Shown piece after piece: positions 8,709 to 18,461 of a DNA stretch of 64,000 nt. Origin of the DNA: Paramagnetospirillum magneticum AMB-1 (GTDB lineage: Bacteria; Pseudomonadota; Alphaproteobacteria; Rhodospirillales; Magnetospirillaceae); assembly GCF_000009985.1 (NCBI RefSeq), contig NC_007626.1, positions 4,271,943 through 4,335,942 of the forward strand. The letters run 5' to 3'. Within the stretch, counting starts at the first letter, position 1. Every line of letters starts with the position of its first letter. The notes under the pieces were generated by a model, which saw nothing but the letters and a program-made list of their open reading frames with translations, had not been told where the DNA came from and made no database searches. The position numbers and the translations under genes were made by a program.

Positions 8709-9847
8709 TGAGCTTTCGCGATCCCGTCCCGCTGGCCCAGGCCCTGATCCGCTGTCCCAGCGTCACCCCGGAGGACGCGGGGGCGCTGGACGTGCTGGCC
8801 GGGGCGCTGGAGGAGCTGGGCTTTGCCTGCCACCACATCCGCTCGGCGACCGGCGGACCGGAGATCCGGAACCTCTATGCCCGCCTGGGCACCGAGGCGC
8901 CCAACCTCTGCTTCGCCGGCCACACCGACGTGGTGCCGCCCGGCAAGGGCTGGACGGTGGAGCCCTTCGCCGCCGGCATCGACCAGGGACGGCTGTTCGG
9001 GCGGGGCAGCGCCGACATGAAGGGCGCCATCGCCTGCTTCGTGGCCGCCGTGGCGCGGCTGCTGGAGGACGGCGCCCCCAAGGGCTCCCTCTCGCTGCTG
9101 ATCACCGGCGACGAGGAAGGCCCTGCGGTGGATGGCACCGTCAAGGTGCTGGACTGGCTGGCGGCGCGCGGTGAACGCATCGATTGCTGCATCGTCGGCG
9201 AGCCCACCAATCCCCGCAAGCTGGGCGACATGATGAAGATCGGCCGGCGCGGCAGCCTCAATTGCCGCCTGACCGTGTTCGGAACCCAAGGACATTCGGC
9301 CTATCCCCATCTGGCCGACAATCCCATTCCCCGGCTGCTGGACATCCTGCGCCGGTTGACCGAGGCGCCGCTGGACGAGGGCACGCCCCACTTCCAGGCC
9401 TCGACCCTGGCGCTGACCACGGTGGACGTGGGCAACCCCGCCACCAACGTCATTCCCGCCGAGGCCCGCGCCGGCTTCAACATCCGCTTCAACGACCTGC
9501 ATTCCGGCGCCTCGCTGGAACGCTGGATCAGGGATACCGTCGCCCAGGCCGGCGGCGAGGTGGAGATCAAGGTCGAGGTGTCGGGGGAATCCTTCCTGAC
9601 GCCGCCCGGCGCGCTGTCGGACGCCCTGGCCGAGGCGGCCTTCGAGGTGACGGGACTTCGGCCCGAACTGTCCACCTCGGGCGGCACCTCCGATGCCCGC
9701 TTCATCAAGAACCACTGCCCGGTGGTGGAATTCGGACTGGTCGGCCAGACCATGCACAAGTCGGACGAGCATGTTTCCGTCGCCGACATGGAAGCGCTGA
9801 CCGAGATCTACCGCCGCGTCCTCGTCCGGCTGGCGGCGCCGTCATGA
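8708..9847 (+). CDS. dapE: Succinyl-diaminopimelate desuccinylase
   Basis: 379 residues, M20 metallopeptidase family. It removes succinate from N-succinyl-LL-DAP, the step after DapD and DapC. Metal-site motifs are clear: GHTDVVPPG (first zinc His/Asp), [11 protein letters not shown], and TGDEEGPA with the catalytic Glu; the last ligand is in [10 protein letters not shown]. The start ATG at 8708 overlaps the dapD stop (TGATG). The 3' end overlaps the next membrane-protein gene by 4 bases. Confidence 0.97.
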
Positions 9848-10401
9848 TCACCGCCGGCGAGATCATCGCCGGAGTCTTCGGCGCCTGGCGGCTGGCCCGG
9901 CGCGATCCCACCGGACTGATCTGGTTCGACACCAGCCCGCGCGGCTTCGTGAATTCCTTTTGGGGACCGGCGCTGATCCTGCCGGGCTTCCTGGTGCTGC
10001 AGGCTCTGGACGGCACCTTCGAGGCCGATCTGGCCCGGCCGCTGGCGGTGGAACTGATCGCCTATGTCATCGGCTGCGTCGCCTTTCCCCTGGCCATGAG
10101 TCACATCTCGGAAGGCCTGGAACGCTCGCACCTCTACATCCGCTACATCGTCGCCTACAACTGGTCCCAGGTGATCCAGATGGCGGTGCTGCTGCCGGTC
10201 GGGCTGCTGATCCATCTGGCGCCCGGTCACGGCATGGCCATGCTCAACATGGCCGTGACCATCGTCGTGCTGGTCTATCAGGCCTATGTCGCCCATCAGG
10301 CCCTGGACGTGAAGCCCGGCTCCGCCGGATTGCTGGTCCTGCTCGACCTCTCGCTGGGCGCCCTGATCCAGATGGTCGCCAACCGGCTGATGGGCGCCTA
10401 G
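9844..10401 (+). CDS. Small polytopic membrane protein, unknown function
   Basis: 185 residues with about five hydrophobic segments (near 38-55, 65-83, 100-120, 130-150 and 158-175). It begins with an ATGA overlap of dapE. No catalytic or binding motif is recognised; the fold could be YIP1-like, but that is a guess. Coupling to dapDE suggests co-expression with precursor synthesis and nothing more. It converges on tpx across a hairpin-rich element. Confidence 0.7.
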
Positions 10402-10414
10402 ACCCGATGGAATG

Positions 10415-10546
10415 GCGGGCTGCCGCCCGCACCCGCCCGGGGCGATGCCCCGGCCCCCCTTTGTTTTTATGAATAAATAAAAAAGAGGTTTGGAGACTTG
10501 TTCTCCAAGCGGGGTCGGGGCGGCAGCCCCGCTTGGCCCGGATCAA
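10415..10546. repeat. Five-hairpin intergenic element, copy 1
   Basis: Five consecutive hairpins: GCGGGC/GCCCGC (10415-10430), CCGGGGC/GCCCCGG (10437-10453), a T-rich/A-rich stem around 10456-10488 with a TTTTTAT...ATAAAAA core, TTGGAGA/TCTCCAA (10490-10508), and GGGGC/GCCCC (10517-10530). From the third hairpin on it is almost identical to the copy at 43621. It lies between the convergent dapE-operon tail and tpx. Confidence 0.8.
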
Positions 10547-10561
10547 CAGGCCCGATGCCTG

Positions 10562-10601
10562 AAAAGGAAAACGGGCCGCATCCCGGCGGATGCGGCCCGT
10601 T
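10562..10601 (-). terminator. Rho-independent terminator of tpx
   Basis: A perfect 13-bp stem (10570-10582 with 10589-10601, loop of six) carries GGGCCGCATC. Read on the minus strand it is followed by TTTTCC, the standard layout. It lies about 20 bases after the tpx stop. Confidence 0.8.
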
Positions 10602-10623
10602 CCCTCGATACGCTTGGGACGAA

Positions 10624-11121
10624 TTACTTCGCGGCGGCGATGGCGGCGTCGTAATTGGGCTCCTGGGCGATCTCGGGGACCAACTCGGCATAGGCCACCT
10701 TGCCGCCCTTGATCACCACCACGGCGCGGGCCAGCAGACCGGCCAGGGGGCCGTCGACGATCTTGACGCCATAGCGCTCGCCGAAGCCCTTGTCGCGCAT
10801 GTCGGACAGGGACTGGACCCGCTCCAGGCCCTCGGCGCCGCAGAAGCGCTTGTGGGCGAAGGGCAGGTCGGCGGAAACGCACAGCACGGCGACGCTGCCC
10901 AGCTTGTCCAGCTCGGCATTGAAGCGGCGCACCGAGGCGGCGCAGACCGGCGTGTCGATGCTGGGGAAAATGTTCAGAACCACGGTCTTGCCCGCCACGG
11001 AATCCAGGCCGATATCGGCCAGATCGACGGTGGTCAGCGAGAAGGCGGGGGCAGCGGCCCCGACCGCCGGCAAGGTGCCGTTGGTGTTGATGGGATTGCC
11101 CTTGAGGGTGATGGCGGCCAT
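10624..11121 (-). CDS. tpx: Thiol peroxidase (Tpx, peroxiredoxin)
   Basis: 165 residues from the ATG at 11121 (MAAITLKG), matching the usual Tpx start; a longer frame upstream is unlikely. It reduces hydrogen and alkyl peroxides with thioredoxin. The peroxidatic cysteine is C60 in SIDTPVCAAS and the resolving cysteine is C94 in KRFCGAEG, both at the expected spacing for atypical two-cysteine Tpx. It has its own terminator. No OxyR-type site was identified upstream. Confidence 0.96.
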   Translation of the reverse strand: MAAITLKGNPINTNGTLPAVGAAAPAFSLTTVDLADIGLDSVAGKTVVLNIFPSIDTPVCAASVRRFNAELDKLGSVAVLCVSADLPFAHKRFCGAEGLERVQSLSDMRDKGFGERYGVKIVDGPLAGLLARAVVVIKGGKVAYAELVPEIAQEPNYDAAIAAAK

Positions 11122-11214
11122 GGCGGAACCTCTGATCTTGTTATTGGAAGGGCTCGACTTTGCCCCAGGTGCACCCATCAGGCAACCGGTCGTCGAGCGG
11201 CGACCTGAGAAATT

Positions 11215-11577
11215 TCAGCGGCGCTTGATGGCGCCCCACACCAGCAGCAGGGTGATGGGCGGCGCGCAGATCAGCAAAACTCGATCCAGCGCCACGGCGA
11301 AGCCCCAGCGCTCGCCGTTCAGCAACAGCGCCTGTTTGCACTGATAGCGCTTCTGGAAGCTGCCTTCGCAGGCCTTCATGCGCTCCTGCATGGCCTTGCC
11401 GGTATGATTGTCGAAAATCTCGTCGGGCATGTCGGCGACGAAGAAGGTCCAGGTGGTAAACCCCAGCCACAGGCAGCAGACCAAGGTCACCAGCAGGTCA
11501 CCCAACTTGCGCCGCCGCTTCGGATCGGCCAGCCCCTCGGCAATGAAATCAGGCAACTGGAGCGACATCGGCAACAT
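11215..11577 (-). CDS. Small membrane protein with two helices, unknown
   Basis: 120 residues; helices at about 28-48 (LLVTLVCCLWLGFTTWTFFV) and 95-114. The loop between them is hydrophilic and holds two cysteines (KACEGSF and QCKQALLL) that could form a disulphide in the periplasm. A GAAGGA site lies about 11 bases upstream of the ATG at 11577; a second ATG at 11568 is possible. No family was recognised. It may share a transcript upstream of tpx, 93 bases away. Confidence 0.6.
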   Translation of the reverse strand: MLPMSLQLPDFIAEGLADPKRRRKLGDLLVTLVCCLWLGFTTWTFFVADMPDEIFDNHTGKAMQERMKACEGSFQKRYQCKQALLLNGERWGFAVALDRVLLICAPPITLLLVWGAIKRR

Positions 11578-11768
11578 GGGTCTGGAATCCTTCGAGCACT
11601 GTCACGCTAGCACGGCGCGGTTAAGGGACGATTAAGTCCGCCCATGTCACCGACGCAGATCTCAGGCTGCGCTCGGCCGGCGAGCCCTATTCCCTTTGCC
11701 GGCAGCCGCCGATATTGTAGGTCCATTGATTATGGTGGGGCTTGTCGTGGCCTCTAGAGGGGGGATCG

Positions 11769-14700
11769 GTGCGTTCATCCCAGGTCCGGATCGTTACCCG
11801 GCTGACTGCCGGCTTTGCCGCCGTCCTCCTGCTTACGGTGATCATGGCCGGCATGGCGGCACGGACCATGCTGAGCATCGCCGACCTGGCGGGGGAGCTT
11901 TACACCCATCCCTTCGCCGTCACCAACGCCCTGATGCAGATCGAATCGCAGGTCAACGCCATGCGCGCCGACATGCTGCTGATGATCTACAACCGGTCGG
12001 CCGCCGACGTGGCGCGGCTGTCGGGCAGCGTGGCCATCAAGGAAAGCGAGATGGCTGCCAGCCTGGAGGTCGTCCGGAAGCAATATCTGGGCAACCCCGA
12101 AGACGTAAAGCGCCTGAGCGACGAATTGGCCCAGTGGAAAGTGGTCCGTGACCAGAACATCCGTTTCTGCCAGGAAGGCGAGTACGACAAGGCCTCCGAG
12201 AATTCCCGGAAATACGGTTCGCCCCAGATCGTCATCCTGCGCCGCCATATAGCCGGTATATACGCCTTCGCCCAGGACAAGGCCGCCGAGTTCAGAAACA
12301 GGATCACCGCACAGCGTGATCAGGCCGTCCGCGACATCGCGCTGACATTGCTGGCACTGCTGATCCTGGGGACCTTGCTGGCCCGGACCATTACCCGCTC
12401 CATCGTCATTCCCCTGGGCGAATTGCGCGACGTCATGCACCGCCTGGCCAAGGGGGAACTTGACGCCCACGTTCCCAACCAGTCGCGGGTGACCGAGGTC
12501 AGCCGCATGGCCTTGGCCGTCGAGGTGTTCAAGCAGGCGGCGCTCCGCCTGGAACGGGACCGCTGGATCAAGGACAACCTGGCCCGGCTGTCGCCCGCCT
12601 TGCAGCAGACCGATTCCATCGCCGAGTTCGGCACCACGGCCCTCGACTTCCTGGTGCCGCTGTCGGGAGCCGGCGTGGCCACTTTCAACGCCAGAACGGG
12701 CGGCAACCGGTTTATGCGCGTGGCCGGCTGGGGCATGCCCCGGGCGTCCGAGACGCTCGGCCTGGACTCCTTTGCCCCCGGCGAAGGGGTGGCCGGCGAG
12801 GCGGCCCGGAGTGGATCGCCCATTCTCATCGAGGCACCGCCGGAATCCTGGCTGCACGTCACCTCGGCCACCGGGGCCGCGGCGCCCGCCGCCATCTTCG
12901 TCATGCCGGTGATGTCGCGCGGCACCGCCCTGGCGGTGCTGGAATTCGCCAGCTTCACCGCGTTCGACGACAGCCAGAAAGCGCTGCTCGAAGCGGCTCT
13001 GCCCATGCTGGCCCTCAACATCGAGATTCTCGAGCGCAACCTCCGCACCCTAGACCTGCTGGAGGAAAGCCAGACCCAGGCGGAAGAACTGAAGGCGTCC
13101 GAGGAAGAGCTGCGCGCCCAGGGCGAGGCTCTGCAGGTGGCCAACGAGGAATTGCGTGTCTCGGAGGAGGAACTCAAGGTCCAGCAGGAAGCCCTGCAAA
13201 CGGCCAACGAAGAGCTTCGCCTCAAATCCGAGGCCCTGGAGGAGCGCGGCAAGGCGCTGGAGGACGCCCGCGCCGAGGCCGACCGCCGCGCCCTCGATGT
13301 GGAACAGGCCAGTCGATACAAGTCGGAATTCCTGGCCAATATGAGCCACGAACTGCGCACGCCGCTGAACAGCGTCCTGATCCTGGCCCGCGATCTCGCC
13401 GACAACGACACAGGCAACATGTCCGACGATCAGGTGGAATCCGCCCGCGTCATCCACGAAAGCGGCACACACCTGCTGGCCCTGATCAACGACGTCCTCG
13501 ACCTGTCCAAGGTGGAGGCCGGCAAGATGACCCTGGACCCGGTCACCATCGCCATCGCCGATCTGGTCCAGGTCATCCGGGGACGCTTCGCCCCCGTTGC
13601 CACCGACAAGGGATTGGGCTTCCAGGTGGAAGTCGACCCCGACCTGCCCCGCTCCCTGAAGGCCGATCGCGGCAAGATCGAGCAGATCGCCAACAATCTG
13701 GTCAGCAACGCCATCAAGTTCACCAGCGAGGGCGGCGTCACCGTCCGCCTGTCGCTGACCGGCGACGGCCATGTGCTGGCCCTGTCGGTGGCCGATACCG
13801 GTATCGGCATCGCCCCCCAGGACCGCCAAAGGGTGTTCGCCGCCTTCGAGCAGGCCGACAGCGGGACGTCGCGCCAGTTCGGCGGCACGGGCCTTGGCCT
13901 GACCATTTCGCGCAAGCTGGCCCGGCTGATGGGCGGCGACATCACCCTGGATGCCAATGGTGACAAGGGTAGTGTCTTCACGCTGCTGTTGCCCCTGGCG
14001 GGCACCACGCAATTGCCGGCGCCCCGCTGCGCCCCCGAACCGCGACCCGCGTCGGCCCGGCCTTCGCCCCCTGCGGCGGAGGCCATCGAGGAAACTCCCA
14101 AGGCCGAAGGCAAACTGCTGCTGGTGATCGAGGACGATCCCATTTTCCGCCGGGTAGTCTGCGACATGGCCCAGGCCAAGGGCTTTGCGACCGCCACCGC
14201 CGGCGACGGCAAGACTGGGCTGGAACTGGCCCGGCTGCGCCGGCCCAGCGGCGTCGTGCTCGATATCGGGCTGCCCGACATGAGCGGCTGGGAGGTGATC
14301 GAGGCCCTCAAGCTCCAGCCCGAGACCCGCGATATCCCGGTCCACGTCATGTCCGCCGGGGACGAGCCGGGCCGGGCGGCGAGGCTGGGAACCGTCGGCC
14401 ATCTGACCAAGCCGGTCAGCCGCGAGCAGATCAACGGCGCCTTCGAAGTGCTGCTGCGGGCCCGAAGGGCCGATGGCCGCCGCCGCCTGCTGCTGGTTGA
14501 TGGTGACGAGGCCAGCCGCGCCACCATCGGGGAGACCCTGGTCGGTCTTGACCTGGACATCACCGTGGCCGAAACGGGACAGGTGGCCCTCGAGCATTTG
14601 GCCGCCGGCCCCTTCGACTGCATGGTGCTCGACCTCGCCCTGTCGGACATGGCGGGAGGCGAATTCCTGGAGCGGGCAGAACGGATCGGTTCGGGCCTGC

Positions 14701-15302
14701 CGCCGGTGATCGTCTATTCCAGCCAGGAGCTGAGCCAAGACCAGACCCTGCGCATCCGCGAATTCACCGACAGCATCGTCATCAAGGGCTCACGCTCCTC
14801 CGAACGCCTGCTCGACGAGGTGGGGCTGTTCCTCCATGCGGTGGATGCGAAGAAGAGCGGCAAGGCCAAGCCGTCGCCCGTCGCCGCCGAACCGGTGGAC
14901 GCCATCCTGGCCGGGCGCACCGCGCTGCTGGTGGATGACGACATGCGCAACGCCTTCGCCCTGTCCAAGGTGCTGCGCGCCAGGGGGCTGAAGGTTCTGA
15001 TCGCCCAGGACGGCGCCAAGGCGCTGAGCCAGCTTCAGTCCCGCGCCGACGTGGACCTGGTGCTGATGGACATCATGATGCCCGGCATGGACGGCTACCA
15101 GACCATGGGCGAAATCCGCAAGGACCCGCGCTTTGCTCACCTGCCCATCATCGCGCTGACCGCCAAGGCCATGGCCGGCGACCGTGACCGCTGCCTGGCG
15201 GCCGGAGCCGACGACTACCTGACCAAGCCGGTGGATGTGGAGCGCCTGCGGCAGGTCATGGCCCTCCTGATCCGCAGAGGCGATCATGCCCAGCCATCCT
15301 GA
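11769..15302 (+). CDS. Hybrid histidine kinase with HAMP, GAF and three receiver domains
   Basis: 1177 residues from GTG 11769, preferred because GAGGGGGGA precedes it; a TTG at 11742 is also open. Order: TM1 (about 12-36), a periplasmic four-helix-type sensor region, TM2 (about 185-203), HAMP, GAF (about 277-423), a repetitive coiled coil (427-517; repeats of EELRAQ/EELRVSEEELKVQ type), HisKA with H527 in MSHELRTP, HATPase_c (about 630-740), then three REC domains with D832 (VLDIGLPD), D955 (VLDLALSD) and D1101 (LMDIMMPG). The second receiver is degenerate at its acidic site (VDGDEAS). It overlaps cheR by 17 bases and heads a four-gene signalling operon. Confidence 0.92.
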   Translation: MRSSQVRIVTRLTAGFAAVLLLTVIMAGMAARTMLSIADLAGELYTHPFAVTNALMQIESQVNAMRADMLLMIYNRSAADVARLSGSVAIKESEMAASLEVVRKQYLGNPEDVKRLSDELAQWKVVRDQNIRFCQEGEYDKASENSRKYGSPQIVILRRHIAGIYAFAQDKAAEFRNRITAQRDQAVRDIALTLLALLILGTLLARTITRSIVIPLGELRDVMHRLAKGELDAHVPNQSRVTEVSRMALAVEVFKQAALRLERDRWIKDNLARLSPALQQTDSIAEFGTTALDFLVPLSGAGVATFNARTGGNRFMRVAGWGMPRASETLGLDSFAPGEGVAGEAARSGSPILIEAPPESWLHVTSATGAAAPAAIFVMPVMSRGTALAVLEFASFTAFDDSQKALLEAALPMLALNIEILERNLRTLDLLEESQTQAEELKASEEELRAQGEALQVANEELRVSEEELKVQQEALQTANEELRLKSEALEERGKALEDARAEADRRALDVEQASRYKSEFLANMSHELRTPLNSVLILARDLADNDTGNMSDDQVESARVIHESGTHLLALINDVLDLSKVEAGKMTLDPVTIAIADLVQVIRGRFAPVATDKGLGFQVEVDPDLPRSLKADRGKIEQIANNLVSNAIKFTSEGGVTVRLSLTGDGHVLALSVADTGIGIAPQDRQRVFAAFEQADSGTSRQFGGTGLGLTISRKLARLMGGDITLDANGDKGSVFTLLLPLAGTTQLPAPRCAPEPRPASARPSPPAAEAIEETPKAEGKLLLVIEDDPIFRRVVCDMAQAKGFATATAGDGKTGLELARLRRPSGVVLDIGLPDMSGWEVIEALKLQPETRDIPVHVMSAGDEPGRAARLGTVGHLTKPVSREQINGAFEVLLRARRADGRRRLLLVDGDEASRATIGETLVGLDLDITVAETGQVALEHLAAGPFDCMVLDLALSDMAGGEFLERAERIGSGLPPVIVYSSQELSQDQTLRIREFTDSIVIKGSRSSERLLDEVGLFLHAVDAKKSGKAKPSPVAAEPVDAILAGRTALLVDDDMRNAFALSKVLRARGLKVLIAQDGAKALSQLQSRADVDLVLMDIMMPGMDGYQTMGEIRKDPRFAHLPIIALTAKAMAGDRDRCLAAGADDYLTKPVDVERLRQVMALLIRRGDHAQPS

Positions 15303-16125
15303 CCGGCTTAAGATCCTTGAGGTCGATCTGTTCGTCGAGGCCCTGGCCCGCCGCCACGGCTATGATTTCAGCCATTACGCCAAGGCGTCGCTGCGGCGGC
15401 GCGTCTCCGCCCTGGCGCTCCATCTGGGCAGCCCCACCATCGCCGACCTGCTGCCACGCGTGCTCTACGACGACAGCCTGCTGCCCACCATCCTCTCGAC
15501 CCTGTCGGTCCCGGTCACCGAGATGTTCCGCGACCCGCCGGTCTTTCGCGCCATCGCCGAGCGGATCCTGCCGGTGCTGGCCACCTATCCCCGCCTGAAC
15601 ATCTGGCAGGCCGGGTCGGCCACCGGCGAGGAGGCCTATTCCCTGGCCATTCTGCTGGACGAGGCCGGGCTGCTGCAAAAGGCGCAGATCTACGCCACCG
15701 ACATCAACGACACCGCCATCGCCAAAGCCGAGGAAGGGATCATGTCGGCCGAGCAGGTCGCCCGCTACGACGTCTCCTATCGCAAGGCCGGCGGCACCAA
15801 GACCCTGTCCCATTACTTCAGCCAGGGCTATGGCTTCGCCAAGATCAGCAGCGGCATCAAGGACCACATCTCGTTCGCCCATCACAATCTGGTGTCCGAT
15901 GGAGTCTTCTGCGAGGTCAGCATGGTCATGTGCCGCAACGTGCTCATCTACTTCGACAAGGCGTTGCAGGACCACGTATTGGGCTTGTTCGCCTCGTCCC
16001 TGTCGCGGGGCGGCTTTTTGTGCCTAGGCACCCGCGAGAACCTGGGCGGATCGGCCGAGGCGCACCAGTTCCTGTCCCTCGACCGGGAGTTGCGCCTGTT
16101 CAAGAAGATCGGAGAGCGGGGGTGA
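15286..16125 (+). CDS. cheR: CheR-type protein-glutamate methyltransferase
   Basis: 279 residues. N-terminal helical CheR domain (about 12-75), then the SAM-binding methyltransferase domain with QAGSATGEEAYS (equivalent to GCSTGEEPYS), IYATDIND, and CRNVLIYFDKALQ. It would methylate glutamates of a receptor or of a kinase coiled coil using S-adenosylmethionine. It is embedded between a hybrid kinase and a CheB esterase with overlaps at both ends. No CheA or CheW gene lies nearby, so it may serve the adjacent kinases rather than flagellar chemotaxis; this is inference. Confidence 0.93.
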   Translation: MPSHPDRLKILEVDLFVEALARRHGYDFSHYAKASLRRRVSALALHLGSPTIADLLPRVLYDDSLLPTILSTLSVPVTEMFRDPPVFRAIAERILPVLATYPRLNIWQAGSATGEEAYSLAILLDEAGLLQKAQIYATDINDTAIAKAEEGIMSAEQVARYDVSYRKAGGTKTLSHYFSQGYGFAKISSGIKDHISFAHHNLVSDGVFCEVSMVMCRNVLIYFDKALQDHVLGLFASSLSRGGFLCLGTRENLGGSAEAHQFLSLDRELRLFKKIGERG

Positions 16126-16718
16126 AACGGATCGACGCCGTCGCCATCGGATGTTCGGCGGGAGGGATCGCCGCCCTGCACGATATTCTTCCCGGACTGC
16201 CCGCCGACCTGTCAGTGCCGGTGATCGTCGTCTGCCATTCCGGCCCCTCGGTCCATGACCTGCTGAGTTCGGTGCTGCGCCGCGACTGCCTCCTGCCCGT
16301 AACCGAAGCCGAGGAGAGGACCCCCGCCCATCCCGGCCACGTCCACGTGGCACCGCCCGACTACCATCTTCTGGTAGAGCCCGACGGCACCTTCTCGCTG
16401 TCCGCTGAAGAGCGCATCAACAATGTCCGGCCCGCCATCGATCCCCTGCTGGAATCGGCGGCGGACACCTGGGGCGACGGATTGCTGGCGGTATTGCTGA
16501 CCGGTGCCAACGAGGACGGCGCCGCGGGCATGGCCGCAGTCAAGGCGGCCGGTGGCTTCTGCATCGTCCAGGACCCCACGGGAGCCGTGGCCGAAACCAT
16601 GCCGCGCGCCGCCATCGCCGCCGGGGGCGCCGACTGGATCGCGCCGCTGGACCGCATCGCCTTCCTGATCTCCTCGCTCTGCCAGCCACCGCCCTCCTGC
16701 CAGGAGCGCACCTCATGA
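16122..16718 (+). CDS. cheB: CheB methylesterase domain protein without receiver
   Basis: 198 residues from GTG 16122, which overlaps the cheR stop by 4 bases. Only the CheB esterase domain is present; the usual N-terminal receiver is missing. Catalytic residues are visible: S12 in GCSAGG, H39 in VVCHSG, and the Asp near 131 in TGANEDGA. It would remove methyl groups (or deamidate glutamines) on the targets of the neighbouring CheR. Regulation would have to come from a partner, plausibly one of the receiver domains encoded next door. It overlaps the next gene by 4 bases. Confidence 0.92.
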   Translation: MKRIDAVAIGCSAGGIAALHDILPGLPADLSVPVIVVCHSGPSVHDLLSSVLRRDCLLPVTEAEERTPAHPGHVHVAPPDYHLLVEPDGTFSLSAEERINNVRPAIDPLLESAADTWGDGLLAVLLTGANEDGAAGMAAVKAAGGFCIVQDPTGAVAETMPRAAIAAGGADWIAPLDRIAFLISSLCQPPPSCQERTS

Positions 16719-18259
16719 CCGCGACCCGGCCCAAGATTCTGATCGTCGACGACACTCAGGCCAATCTGCTGGCCCTGCGCAAGATCCTCAACAAGCTCCA
16801 CGTGGAGGTGATCGAGGCCGCCAGCGGCAACGACGCCCTGATCCACTGCCTGGAGCATGATTTCGCCCTGGCCCTGCTGGACGTCAACATGCCCGGCATG
16901 GACGGCTACGAGCTGGCCGAGTTGATGCGGGGCGAGCCGCGCACCGCCCAGGTGCCCATCATCTTCGTCACCGCCGCCTATTCCGACGATGTCCATCGTC
17001 ATCGCGGCTATGACGTGGGCGCGGTGGAATACATTCAAAAGCCCATCGACGACTTCGTCCTGCGGTCCAAGGTGAGGGTCTTCCTCGATCTCTACACCAG
17101 CCGCCGGGCGCTGGAGATCGAGTTGGCGCGTAGCACCGCCATGACCCAGGTGCTGCGCGAAAGCGAGGCCCGGCTGCGCCATGCCGTATCCGAAGCGCCC
17201 ATTCCCATCATGATTCACGCCGAAGACGGCGCCGTGGTGCTGCTCAGCCGGGTGTGGTGCGAGTTGACCGGCTACACCCCCGAAGACATTCCCACCGTGC
17301 GCGACTGGGCGGTTCGGGCCTATGGCGACCGGGGCGAGGAGATCGCCGAACGCATCAAGCGGCATTACGGCATGGAAGGCGCCCGCGCCGAGGGCGAGCA
17401 CGAGGTGATCACCGCCACCGGCGACGTCCGCGTCTGGGATTTCCGCTCGGCCCCCATCGAGGCCCTGCCCGACGGACGGCGGCTGGTCATCAGCATGGCG
17501 GTGGATGTCACCGACCGCCATCGCGTCCAGGAGGAACTGGCCGGCAAGACCGCCGAACTGGAGCGCTCCAACGCCGATCTCGAGCAATTCGCCTATGTGG
17601 CCAGCCATGACCTGCGCGAGCCCCTGCGCATGGTCAATTCCTTCCTGGGCCTGCTGGACAAGAAATTCGGGGCCGGGCTGCCGGACGATGCCCGCGAATA
17701 CATCGGCTATGCCCGCGACGGGGCGAAGCGTATGGATTCGCTGATCCTCGACCTGCTGGAATACTCGCGCATCGGCCGCAAGCCGCCACCGGACCAGCCC
17801 ATCGACATGCGGATGGCGCTGGACACCGCCCTGTCCAATCTGACCGTGGCCGTCGAGGAAAGCGGCGCCACCATCAACACCCCGGACAGCCTGCCCGCCC
17901 TTTGCGTCGATTCCGGCGAATTCGTCCGCTTGTTCCAGAACCTGATCGGCAACGCCATCAAGTACCGCTCGCCCGAGCGCGCGCCGGTGGTTTCACTGTC
18001 CACCAGGCTCAAGGGCAATGCCTGGGAATTCCGCATCGCCGACAACGGTATCGGCATCGAGCCCCAGTATTTCGACCGGGTCTTCCAGATCTTCCAACGC
18101 CTGCATTCGCGGGTCGAAGCGGCGGGAACCGGCATCGGCCTGGCCATCTGCAAGCGGGTGGTCACTCGCTATCGCGGCCGCATCTGGGTCGAATCGGTGC
18201 CGGGCGAAGGCTCGACCTTCTGCTTCACCATTCCGGTGGCCAAGCCGGCGACATCGTAG
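16715..18259 (+). CDS. Receiver-PAS-histidine kinase
   Basis: 514 residues, soluble. N-terminal REC with D56 in ALLDVNMPGMDG (about 5-125), PAS (about 155-275), a short coiled coil, HisKA with H298 in VASHDLREPLRM (the phytochrome-kinase type of phospho-acceptor), and HATPase_c (about 395-510, DNGIGIEPQYFDRVF and GTGIGLAICKRVV). It starts with an ATGA overlap of cheB and ends the operon. Reading the receiver first suggests that it is controlled by phosphate from another kinase, perhaps the large hybrid kinase at the head of the operon. Confidence 0.92.
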   Translation: MTATRPKILIVDDTQANLLALRKILNKLHVEVIEAASGNDALIHCLEHDFALALLDVNMPGMDGYELAELMRGEPRTAQVPIIFVTAAYSDDVHRHRGYDVGAVEYIQKPIDDFVLRSKVRVFLDLYTSRRALEIELARSTAMTQVLRESEARLRHAVSEAPIPIMIHAEDGAVVLLSRVWCELTGYTPEDIPTVRDWAVRAYGDRGEEIAERIKRHYGMEGARAEGEHEVITATGDVRVWDFRSAPIEALPDGRRLVISMAVDVTDRHRVQEELAGKTAELERSNADLEQFAYVASHDLREPLRMVNSFLGLLDKKFGAGLPDDAREYIGYARDGAKRMDSLILDLLEYSRIGRKPPPDQPIDMRMALDTALSNLTVAVEESGATINTPDSLPALCVDSGEFVRLFQNLIGNAIKYRSPERAPVVSLSTRLKGNAWEFRIADNGIGIEPQYFDRVFQIFQRLHSRVEAAGTGIGLAICKRVVTRYRGRIWVESVPGEGSTFCFTIPVAKPATS

Positions 18260-18292
18260 TCTTGACGGTCTGCGACAAAGCCCGCTTCGCGG

Positions 18293-18425
18293 CAGGGCTA
18301 CCGCCCTGACCCGTTCGGAGGCACGGCCTCCGAACCTCCAGCTTTTCAAAAAGCAGAAGGGTTCGGGAAGCTGTGCTTCCCGGTTGGGGGGATCGGGGGC
18401 AAACGCCCCCGAAGCGACGTTTTTT
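18293..18425. repeat. Five-hairpin intergenic element, copy 2
   Basis: Hairpins in order: CAGGGC/GCCCTG (18293-18308), GTTCGGAGGC/GCCTCCGAAC (18313-18335), GCTTTT/AAAAGC (18341-18354), CGGGAAGC/GCTTCCCG (18364-18382), and TCGGGGGC/GCCCCCGA (18393-18412). A T-run follows at about 18420-18425. It has the same five-part plan as the other copies but very different sequence. It sits between convergent genes. Confidence 0.75.
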
Positions 18426-18461
18426 CAGCAGCCTGTCAAACCGGGCAGCCGTGGGCGTCCC

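Noticed and set aside
10415..10546. Hairpin clusters considered as a CRISPR array or IS end
   Set aside because: The stems are internal palindromes without regular spacers, and no cas or transposase gene is near.
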